Positions 1 to 7,188 of a stretch of 64,000 nucleotides of DNA are shown piece after piece. Within the stretch, counting starts at the first letter, position 1; each line of letters opens with the position of its first letter. The DNA comes from Bacterioplanes sanyensis (GTDB lineage Bacteria; Pseudomonadota; Gammaproteobacteria; Pseudomonadales; Oceanobacteraceae), in assembly GCF_014652515.1 (NCBI RefSeq), contig NZ_BMYY01000009.1, positions 62,001-126,000 of the forward strand, read 5' to 3'. The notes beneath the pieces are model-generated. The model was not told the origin of the DNA, made no database searches, and saw nothing but the letters and a program-made list of their open reading frames with translations. The position numbers were made by a program, and so were the translations under genes.

Positions 1-1
1 T

Positions 2-178
2 GCCAGCGTGCCCAAGCTTAAAGCGGCGACGGAGCAAGGTGATTTGGATTATGGCGTGCAGTTTATCGGTCAGACTCAAGGGCTGATCGAGGACATGCCG
101 ACGGTGGCTGATATCCTGCAACGCACGGTGGCGGACGCTGAGGCCATTCACCGCCAACAACAGCAGTTGTTTCGTTAA
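2..178 (+). CDS. Nitronate monooxygenase-like protein, C-terminal fragment
   Basis: This is the 3' end of a gene that begins before the window; 58 residues are visible before the stop. The tail contains a GQ-x-x-GLI segment followed by a D-x-PT motif and a helical end. This resembles the C-terminus of FMN-dependent nitronate monooxygenases (2-nitropropane dioxygenase family), which oxidise alkyl nitronates. The nucleotide- and substrate-binding parts are outside the window, so the assignment rests on the tail alone. The lipase gene follows 150 bp downstream on the same strand and appears to be a separate unit. Confidence 0.55.
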   Translation, partial: ASVPKLKAATEQGDLDYGVQFIGQTQGLIEDMPTVADILQRTVADAEAIHRQQQQLFR

Positions 179-328
179 CAACCCAGCACTGTCATAAAAG
201 ACAAGACTTTTTGGCAAGATTGTCCTGATATTTCCTACGAGGTGGCGCAAGCGGCTGGCTATGGTCGTAAACGCGCCACCGGTTCGCGGTCTGGTGGTTC
301 CAATAACAATAACCATGGAATCCAGCCT

Positions 329-1270
329 ATGAACGCCAAAACGCTCATCATGTTTATCAGCGTGCTGCTGTTTCACTCTACCTTGTGGGCCATGTCGAAA
401 GCGCCTGCAGAGCAAGGTTACACAGCGACGCGCTATCCCATTGTGCTGACCCACGGACTGTACGGTTTTGACAGCTTGCTGGGCATTGATTACTGGTACA
501 AGGTACCGGAAACCCTGCGAGAGGGTGGGGCGGAAGTTTTTGTTACTCAGGTGTCTAACTCAAACTCGCCGCAAATTCGGGGCGAGCAATTGATTCCCCA
601 AATTGAAGAAATCTTGGCCATTACCGGAGCCGATAAAGTCAACCTGATCGGACATAGTCATGGCGGCCCCACAACACGTTACGTGGCGTCTGTGCGCCCA
701 GATTTAGTAGCATCAGTGACTGCCATCGCCGGCGTCAATAAAGGCACCCCCGTTGCCGAAGCGCTGCATAATTGGAGCGAAGGATCAGATGCCTTTGCCG
801 GCCTGATCTCAACCCTTGGCAACAGCCTGGCGAAGGTCATTGATTTGTTGTCGGGTGGTGGGCAACCACAAGACATTTTGGCGTCAATGCAATCCATGAC
901 GTTTGCTGAAACAGCGCGCTTTAATCAGCAACATCCGGGGGGCATTCCTCGCACCGAATGCGGTGAAGGCGATTATGAATACAATGGCGTGCGTTATTAC
1001 TCTTGGAGCGGCGCTAAGCCGCTCACCAATGTGCTCGATCCCTTGGACTTGCTCACGGGTACCACACGTTTGTTCTTTCCCGCGGGAGAGAAAAACGATG
1101 GCTTGGTAGGTAGCTGCGCCAGTCGCTTGGGCATGGTGATTCGCGATGATTTTCGGATGAATCACTTGGATGAGGTCAATATGACCTTGGGGCTGCACGA
1201 TTTAACCGAAACCGACCCGCTGACTGTGTTCCGCACCCACGCTAATCGTTTGCAGCAAGCCGGGTTATAA
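329..1270 (+). CDS. lipA: Secreted triacylglycerol lipase, family I.1/I.2
   Basis: An extracellular esterase that hydrolyses long-chain triacylglycerols. The 313-residue protein begins with a hydrophobic signal peptide of about 20 residues. It has an alpha/beta-hydrolase core with the nucleophile in GHSHGG (Ser about 110). The catalytic Asp lies in KNDGLVG and the His in MNHLDEVN, a C-terminal block typical of Pseudomonas/Burkholderia lipases. Two cysteines (in RTECGEG and VGSCASR) match the conserved disulfide of this family. The frame stays open upstream to a GTG at 242, but the ATG at 329 is chosen because it puts the signal peptide at the N-terminus. The foldase gene follows after one base, the classic lipase-foldase operon. 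Export is expected by Sec and then type II secretion, whose genes are not in the window. Confidence 0.93.
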   Translation: MNAKTLIMFISVLLFHSTLWAMSKAPAEQGYTATRYPIVLTHGLYGFDSLLGIDYWYKVPETLREGGAEVFVTQVSNSNSPQIRGEQLIPQIEEILAITGADKVNLIGHSHGGPTTRYVASVRPDLVASVTAIAGVNKGTPVAEALHNWSEGSDAFAGLISTLGNSLAKVIDLLSGGGQPQDILASMQSMTFAETARFNQQHPGGIPRTECGEGDYEYNGVRYYSWSGAKPLTNVLDPLDLLTGTTRLFFPAGEKNDGLVGSCASRLGMVIRDDFRMNHLDEVNMTLGLHDLTETDPLTVFRTHANRLQQAGL

Positions 1271-1271
1271 C

Positions 1272-2258
1272 ATGACTGTGCGCCAAGGAATGTGGTTTGT
1301 ACTGTTGTTAACTTTGGTGACTTGGTCGCTTGTGCAGCTGCGAGGCATTGATGTGCAGCAGTTGCCCGCCACGTCAGCTGGGCCAGCTCAGACCAGTTGG
1401 CAGGATGCCGATGCTGTGCAGCAAGCCAATGTAGCACGCCGGCAGTTACATGAGCTCAACACCTTTCGTGGCGCCAGCGTGGACGGCGAGCTGGCGCTGG
1501 ATGAGCAGCAACGCTTGATCATCAATCGCGATGTGCGTCACTGGTTTGATTCGCACTTATCGGCGCTAGGCGAGCTCAGCTTGGAGGCTATTCACCACCT
1601 GATGCTGCAGCAAATTGCAGCACTGCCACAGCCCGGTCAGGGGCAGGCTGAACGGTTGCTGCAACGCTATCTCGATTATCGTGCTGCCCTGGCACAGTTT
1701 GATCAGTTGCAGCATCGGCAACTCAACAATTCAGATACCAGCCTAGCGTTGTTGGCCCAGCGCTTGGAGTGGCAGCAGCGCCTGCGTCGCCAATATTTTG
1801 CCCCAGCCACGGTGGCTGCCTTTTTTGCTGAAGACGAGGTGCTGGATCGCTATCAGCTCAAGCGCCTGCAGCTGTTAGCAGCGAACGAGCCACCAATGTC
1901 CTCGCACCATGAGTTGCCGGCAGAGTTAGCGGCGAAGCGGCAACGCAGTCAGTTGGTGTTGCTGCATCGCCGTCAACAACAGTCTCTGATGCAGGATGGC
2001 GTTTCAGATGACGATTTGCATCACTGGCGACAGCAGCAATACGGCGACGATGCTGCATTGCGTTTAAAGCAACTGGATCAGCGCCAACAGCAGTGGCAGC
2101 AGCGGCTGCAGAGCTTGGTGCAATATCAACAATCCTTGCAGCGCAGCGGTGTCAGCACTGAGGAGCAAGAGCAACTGTTGCAGCGCTATCAGCAGCAGCA
2201 CTTTAGCATCACCGAGCAGAAGCGCTTGCCCGCGGCGTTGGCGTTATTAGCGGAGTAA
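1272..2258 (+). CDS. lifO: Lipase-specific foldase (steric chaperone)
   Basis: A membrane-anchored periplasmic chaperone that folds the lipase encoded just upstream. The 328-residue protein has one N-terminal hydrophobic anchor (about residues 6-24). A Gln- and Ala-rich helical body follows, as expected for the extended helical scaffold that wraps the lipase. The family signature R-x-x-F-D-x-x-LSALGE is present at about residues 89-101. The two usually aromatic/cysteine positions of RxxFDY(F/C)LSALGE are Ser and His here, a noticeable variation. The start lies one base after the lipase stop, so translation is probably coupled. The last 12 bases overlap the 3' end of the convergent inositol-phosphatase gene. 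Confidence 0.92.
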   Translation: MTVRQGMWFVLLLTLVTWSLVQLRGIDVQQLPATSAGPAQTSWQDADAVQQANVARRQLHELNTFRGASVDGELALDEQQRLIINRDVRHWFDSHLSALGELSLEAIHHLMLQQIAALPQPGQGQAERLLQRYLDYRAALAQFDQLQHRQLNNSDTSLALLAQRLEWQQRLRRQYFAPATVAAFFAEDEVLDRYQLKRLQLLAANEPPMSSHHELPAELAAKRQRSQLVLLHRRQQQSLMQDGVSDDDLHHWRQQQYGDDAALRLKQLDQRQQQWQQRLQSLVQYQQSLQRSGVSTEEQEQLLQRYQQQHFSITEQKRLPAALALLAE

Positions 2259-3020
2259 ATTGTGTAGCTGTGAGTACAAGGCTGGCGTACTGACCAGCAA
2301 ATGCTCCCCGCACAGTTGTGGGTTGCCTGCAGGCGGCTCGACATAGTGTCCTGCTTTGGCACCGGCTTCTATGGCGATCAGGCGCGCAGCGGCAAAGTCC
2401 CAAGGCTTCACGCTCTCGTAATAACCATCTAAACGGCCACAGGCGACCCAGCAAATATCCAATGCGGCAGAGCCTAGGCGGCGAATGTCGGCGCAGTGAC
2501 TCAATACCTGCTGTAAACGCACCATCAAGGTTGGAACATCATCCTTGTGATAGGGAAACCCTGTGGCAATGATTGCACGCCGCAGATCATCGGTTGCAGC
2601 GCACTGAATGCGCTCGCGGTTTAACCAAGCGCCACGACCGGCTTGTGCGGCAAAGGTTTCTTGCAAAAAGGGGTTATGCACCACCCCTAGTACGGCGTTG
2701 CCGTGATGGTACAAAGCAATCGACACCGCCACTTGCGGATGGCCGTGGGCATAATTGACCGTGCCATCAATGGGGTCAATCACCCATAAAAACTCATGCT
2801 CCGTGGTCGCACTGGGCGCCAATTCTTCCGACAAAATGGCATGGCTGGGAAAGCTGTTGCTGAGAGCCGCGTGAATCATGCCATCGGCCGCGACATCCGC
2901 CTGGGTCACCAGTTCAGTCTGGTGCTTGTAATTGCAGTTCAGATGATGACGCTCGCGGCGAATCAGCTCGCCAGCTTGTTGTGCTAAGGCGATGATCCAG
3001 TCGAGGGAGGGTAGAGACAT
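2247..3020 (-). CDS. Inositol monophosphatase family protein (SuhB/CysQ-like)
   Basis: A Mg-dependent, Li-sensitive phosphomonoesterase of the inositol monophosphatase superfamily, 257 residues. Metal-binding motifs are visible: SEE at about residues 64-66, DPIDGT at 82-87 and the C-terminal WDFAAA motif with the last metal Asp. Members act on inositol phosphates, 3'-phosphoadenosine 5'-phosphate (CysQ), or as a transcription accessory factor (SuhB); the sequence alone does not decide between them. The start at 3020 is preferred over an upstream in-frame ATG at 3077. It has a GGAG ribosome-binding site about 8 bases upstream and gives the usual N-terminus. The gene converges on the foldase gene. 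Confidence 0.85.
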   Translation of the reverse strand: MSLPSLDWIIALAQQAGELIRRERHHLNCNYKHQTELVTQADVAADGMIHAALSNSFPSHAILSEELAPSATTEHEFLWVIDPIDGTVNYAHGHPQVAVSIALYHHGNAVLGVVHNPFLQETFAAQAGRGAWLNRERIQCAATDDLRRAIIATGFPYHKDDVPTLMVRLQQVLSHCADIRRLGSAALDICWVACGRLDGYYESVKPWDFAAARLIAIEAGAKAGHYVEPPAGNPQLCGEHLLVSTPALYSQLHNLLR

Positions 3021-3129
3021 GGTAGTGCTCCGAATAAAACGTCGCGCTATGGTATTGGGCCAGGCCGGTTGCGGCACTGCACCAGATCATATTAAAGAAC
3101 CTTTGAATCATTCGGCTGAAGGTACTGAG

Positions 3130-5799
3130 TTAACCGTGGGTAGCGCTCTCTGGGTAACTTAAGAACTGTTGCTCAAAAGTGTGTTTGTCGACTGGGCGGC
3201 TGAAAAAGTAGCCCTGGTAGCTATCGCAGCTGAGTTGCTGTAACAGTTGCAGTTGCTCTGTGGTTTCGACACCTTCAGCCACGACTTTCAAGCGCAAGGT
3301 ATGAGACATCGCCAAGATGGCTCTAACAATGGCTTCGTCATCGGCATCTTGGGTGATGTCCATAATGAAAGCCCGATCAATTTTGAGCTTGCTGATAGGA
3401 AACTGCTTTAAGTAACTCAGCGACGAGTAGCCCGTACCAAAGTCGTCCATTGCAAAGCTGATGCCGTGAGCATGAATGCTGGTTAGCCACTCAATGTTTT
3501 GCTGCACATTGTCCATCAGCAGGCTTTCGGTAATTTCCAGCTCCAGCTGCTCGGCAGGCAGGCCGGTCTGCTGAAGAATGTCCCTGACCCTGAGCACAAA
3601 ACTGTCGCACAGCTGCCGCACCGAAACATTAACCGAGATGGTCAATGGCTGGTTGAGTTGCTGGTTCCAACGGCGAAAGGTTGAGCATGCCTCGTACAAT
3701 GCCCAATCGCCAATTTCGGTAATCAATCCAGTATCTTCAGCAACGGGGATGAAATCTGCCGGAGAAATAATGCCGGCATCTGGATGGCACCAGCGAATAA
3801 GTGCTTCGGCACCGAGCAAGCGGTTGGTGTGGGTACATACTTGCGGCTGATAATAAAGCTCAAACTCCTGTGCCTGAATGGCGCGGCGCAACTCGTTCTC
3901 TAGGGTCAAGCGTGAGTTAACGCGTTGGTTCATCTCATCGGTATAAAACTGGAAAGTGTTGCCACCTTGGCTTTTGGCTTGATACATGGCGGTATCGGCG
4001 TTGCGCATCAATACGAACGCCTCGCTGGAGTCTTGCGGGAACAAACTAATGCCGATGGAGCAGGTGGTGGTGAGTTTGAATTGCTCGATACGATAGATAT
4101 CCCCCAATGCTTTAATTAGACGCTGGGCAAGGCGCTCGATATCTGCGCGATTACGGCCATCTGTCATCATGATCATAAACTCATCACCGCCCAAACGTGC
4201 CACTGGGTAATGTTCTGGAATAAGGCGGCGTAACCGCTGAGCGACCTCACACAGGAGCTGGTCCCCAAACTGATGGCCGAGAGAATCATTGATGGTTTTA
4301 AAGCGATCAAGATCAATAAACAGCAGCGCCATTAGCCGCTGGCGGTTGCTCTGATGGCGGGTATAGCTAATCAGCTCGTCATTAAACCAGTAGCGGTTGC
4401 CCAGCTCGGTCAGGGGATCGCGCGTGGCCAAATAATGGATATGTTGCTGTGATAACGTCTGATCGGTAATGTCGACTAAGAAGCCTTCAGCTTCGTATTG
4501 ATTCTCACCGCGCGCTTGCACACAACCGCGATCGAGAATCCAGCGCAGCTCTTGTTCGCTGCTATTCATGCGATACACAATCTCATACGGTTGCTGTGTG
4601 TCTTTGTGCTGCTCAAGTTGGGTCAAATACGTTTCTTGATCTTCGCTGGCGATCAGGCTTAGCAGAGAGTTGTGGCGCTCCAGCCGCAATTGCAGCTCGC
4701 GCCCGAGCACGGAGTTTTGATCATGGGTAATATGCAGCAGCTCAAGGCTAGGAAGCCGAACGCGATACACGCAGCCATGTAAGGTTCGCGTCAGCAATGC
4801 CGTTTCATCCTCCAATAGTTTATTGCGTTGTCGTATGGCTTGTTGCTGTTGCTGATGGCCTTGTAGCCAATCGCGTTGCCAACGCAATAGGGCACCCAAG
4901 GTACCCAGTAGCACCAGCCATCCCGCGATCAGCGGCAGGGTATAGCGCAGATAGCTGGTGGTTGCACGATGCTGCGGTACTTCCAGAATCATGCTGGCAT
5001 TCAGCCCAGGAATAAACTGCAACAAGTAGTAATAATTGTTACTAAGCGGGTTCGCCTCTGGTGGCAACCGCATCGGTGATTGTTCGATGCTGCGCTCAAC
5101 TGCTTGGCGTAAGCTAATGGCCACGAGCTCGCCCTGTAATAATTGATGCTGCGCCAGTCGCCCAGAACTGGCGATCAGCAGCACGCCATCTGCCCGTATC
5201 AGCTCAAACTCCAAGCTTTGACGGTTAGTGTCGCTAATACCATCGGCGACGGTTGGGTAGTTCGCAGAAAAAGCACACAAATAGCCATGATTGCGTTGCC
5301 ATATCTGGTGGCGGCAGATCGCCAAATGTGGCTGGTCGGCAATGCTGTAGTTACCCCCAAGCACACTGCCGGCGTGTTGTTTAAGAAAGTTGAGGTCGAT
5401 TTCCTTGAGGCTGGCTGGGGCATCGCCGGCTTGCCCCAAACTAGCAGCTTGGGCTACACGCCGGCCGCTGGGGCGGTAAACGGCTAGATAGTCAAACGGC
5501 AGTGACGAGTCAGTCAATGTTCGCAGCAGGGCGGCGTTTAACTGATCGGATTGGTATGGGGTTAGCGTTTGGCCGCTTTCAAGTAGGGCTTGGTCGATGT
5601 GTTGATGAAACTGTTCAAGGCGGTGCTGCGTTGGTGCCAAGTGGAGGTCCAGTTCTTGAAACACCTGTTCTTGCGAAACCAGCCACAAATGCACGCACAA
5701 GGCCACGACCACTAGGCTAATGGCAAGGGTGGCGATGAGTAAGGCTAGTCTGATACGGCGCAGGAGGAGGGGCGGCCGCGAGTGGGTGTGATTGTCCAT
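3130..5799 (-). CDS. Membrane-bound GGDEF-EAL cyclic-di-GMP protein
   Basis: An 889-residue inner-membrane signalling protein that makes and/or breaks cyclic-di-GMP. A membrane helix at about residues 17-40 and a second at about 282-305 enclose a periplasmic sensor region of roughly 240 residues. A PAS/PAC-like segment (about 330-440) follows, then a GGDEF domain with an intact GGDEF motif near residue 535. The EAL domain carries E-A-L-I-R (about 662) and DDFGTGYSSL (about 786). Both active-site signatures look intact. The usual RxxD product-inhibition site just before GGDEF is absent; the equivalent positions read PEHY. The gene stands alone between the inositol-phosphatase and tesA genes, all on the minus strand. 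The direction of net activity cannot be read from sequence. Confidence 0.93.
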   Translation of the reverse strand: MDNHTHSRPPLLLRRIRLALLIATLAISLVVVALCVHLWLVSQEQVFQELDLHLAPTQHRLEQFHQHIDQALLESGQTLTPYQSDQLNAALLRTLTDSSLPFDYLAVYRPSGRRVAQAASLGQAGDAPASLKEIDLNFLKQHAGSVLGGNYSIADQPHLAICRHQIWQRNHGYLCAFSANYPTVADGISDTNRQSLEFELIRADGVLLIASSGRLAQHQLLQGELVAISLRQAVERSIEQSPMRLPPEANPLSNNYYYLLQFIPGLNASMILEVPQHRATTSYLRYTLPLIAGWLVLLGTLGALLRWQRDWLQGHQQQQQAIRQRNKLLEDETALLTRTLHGCVYRVRLPSLELLHITHDQNSVLGRELQLRLERHNSLLSLIASEDQETYLTQLEQHKDTQQPYEIVYRMNSSEQELRWILDRGCVQARGENQYEAEGFLVDITDQTLSQQHIHYLATRDPLTELGNRYWFNDELISYTRHQSNRQRLMALLFIDLDRFKTINDSLGHQFGDQLLCEVAQRLRRLIPEHYPVARLGGDEFMIMMTDGRNRADIERLAQRLIKALGDIYRIEQFKLTTTCSIGISLFPQDSSEAFVLMRNADTAMYQAKSQGGNTFQFYTDEMNQRVNSRLTLENELRRAIQAQEFELYYQPQVCTHTNRLLGAEALIRWCHPDAGIISPADFIPVAEDTGLITEIGDWALYEACSTFRRWNQQLNQPLTISVNVSVRQLCDSFVLRVRDILQQTGLPAEQLELEITESLLMDNVQQNIEWLTSIHAHGISFAMDDFGTGYSSLSYLKQFPISKLKIDRAFIMDITQDADDEAIVRAILAMSHTLRLKVVAEGVETTEQLQLLQQLSCDSYQGYFFSRPVDKHTFEQQFLSYPESATHG

Positions 5800-5882
5800 A
5801 ACTCCCCAAACACATACTTAGTTCAGGGAGTTTAGTTGCTCCATGCCACAGTGTGAGGTGTGCTTACGTGGCATCAGGCAAA

Positions 5883-6512
5883 TTACTGAGTATTAAGCCA
5901 ATAGCGAACCTTGGCGCTGACCATATCTGACATATGGGGTTGCGCTTTGGCGGTAGGATGAATGCCATCGGCTTGCATCATTTCAGGTTGCGTAGCAATG
6001 CCTTCAAGCAAGAAGGGAACCAGCAAGGTATCGTGGGCGTCGGAGACTTGCTGGAAGACGTTGGCAAAAGCTTGCGTATAAGCCGCGCCATAATTGGGCG
6101 GGATCTGCATGCCAAGCAACAGCACATCGGCACCGGCTTGTTGGCTTTGCTCGACCATGGCGCTGAGGTTGTTGCGAATCACCTGGATGGGCGTGCCGCG
6201 TAAGGCATCATTGCCGCCTAGCTCAATGACCACCAGCTGTGGCTGATGTTGTTGTAACAATGCCGGTAAGCGGTTGCGGCCGCCGGCGGTGGTATCGCCA
6301 CTGATGCTGGCGTTGATCAATTGCACCTCAGGGTGTTGTTGCTGCAGCGAGCTTTGTGCCAAAGCGACCCAGCCCTGTTGCACCGGCAGGCCGAATCCGG
6401 CACTAATGCTGTCACCGATGACTAACACGGTGGCCGCATGGGCGTTGCCCACTGTGAACAAAGCCATTAACCAGAGAGCCCTTATGAGCGTCAGTCTTGC
6501 CACTAATGTCAC
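5883..6512 (-). CDS. tesA: Multifunctional arylesterase / acyl-CoA thioesterase I / lysophospholipase
   Basis: A periplasmic SGNH-hydrolase of 209 residues that cleaves acyl-CoA, aryl esters and lysophospholipids. A signal peptide of about 26 residues ends in AHA. The four SGNH blocks are visible: GDSISAGFG (Ser about 35), a Gly block, GGNDALRG (Asn), and DGIHPTA (Asp/His). The start is a GTG at 6512 with a GAGG-containing leader. The gene is transcribed away from the ABC-ATPase gene and the two 5' ends overlap by about 29 bases. The tesA/ybbA divergent pair is a widespread gammaproteobacterial arrangement. Confidence 0.92.
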   Translation of the reverse strand: MTLVARLTLIRALWLMALFTVGNAHAATVLVIGDSISAGFGLPVQQGWVALAQSSLQQQHPEVQLINASISGDTTAGGRNRLPALLQQHQPQLVVIELGGNDALRGTPIQVIRNNLSAMVEQSQQAGADVLLLGMQIPPNYGAAYTQAFANVFQQVSDAHDTLLVPFLLEGIATQPEMMQADGIHPTAKAQPHMSDMVSAKVRYWLNTQ

Positions 6513-7188
6513 TACAGCATCCTCACTTCTAATTCGTGCAGTCGAAAAACAGGTACAGGCCGGTAGTCAGCCGTTGGCCATCTTGAAGGGCGTTGATATC
6601 GATATCAAGCCAGGCGAGTCCGTTGCCATCATAGGTGCCTCCGGCAGTGGTAAGTCGACCCTGTTGGGCATTATGGCAGGCCTAGATGCCCCCACCGCGG
6701 GTGAAATTCACTTACTCGGTCAACGCATTGATCAGCTTGATGAAGATCAGCGCGCCGCGGTGCGTGCCCAAGGTGCAGGCTTTGTGTTTCAGAATTTTCA
6801 GTTATTGCCGGGTTTGACGGCACTGGAAAACGTAATGCTAGCGCTGGAAATTCGCACCCACGAGCAACCCAGGCAAGAGGCCACGCGCTTACTGGAAGCC
6901 GTCGGCTTAGGTCACCGTATGACCCATTACCCGACTCAGCTCTCGGGCGGCGAGCAGCAGCGCGTAGCGCTGGCACGAGCGTTTGCCGGTGAGCCGCAGA
7001 TTTTGTTTGCCGATGAGCCCACCGGCAATCTCGACCGTGACACCGGCGCCCAGGTAGAAAAACTGCTGTTCGATATGAATGCCGAGCGCGGCACCACCTT
7101 GGTGTTGGTCACCCACGACCCGCAGCTGGCACAGCGCTGCCAGCGCCAACTGCGTATGACCGATGGCCAGCTGGAGGAGTTGCTATGA
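6484..7188 (+). CDS. ybbA: ABC transporter ATP-binding protein, YbbA/LolD-like
   Basis: The 234-residue ATPase subunit of a MacB/LolD-type ABC system. Walker A GASGSGKST (about residues 51-59), the signature LSGGEQQR, Walker B ILFADEPTGNLD and the switch His in VTHD are all visible. The frame is open far upstream, but that extension lies inside tesA on the other strand. The ATG at 6484 has an AGAGAG leader and gives the usual N-terminus. It overlaps the permease gene by four bases (ATGA), so the two are translationally coupled. By analogy with YbbA-YbbP it probably works with that permease in an uncharacterised extracytoplasmic process. Confidence 0.9.
   Translation: MSVSLATNVTTASSLLIRAVEKQVQAGSQPLAILKGVDIDIKPGESVAIIGASGSGKSTLLGIMAGLDAPTAGEIHLLGQRIDQLDEDQRAAVRAQGAGFVFQNFQLLPGLTALENVMLALEIRTHEQPRQEATRLLEAVGLGHRMTHYPTQLSGGEQQRVALARAFAGEPQILFADEPTGNLDRDTGAQVEKLLFDMNAERGTTLVLVTHDPQLAQRCQRQLRMTDGQLEELL

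Noticed and set aside
242-328. N-terminal extension of the lipase from a GTG
   Set aside because: It would bury the signal peptide; the extension is polar and Asn-rich with no support.
6274-6483. N-terminal extension of the YbbA-like ATPase
   Set aside because: The extension is antisense to tesA and Cys-rich without family match; the ATG at 6484 has a good leader.
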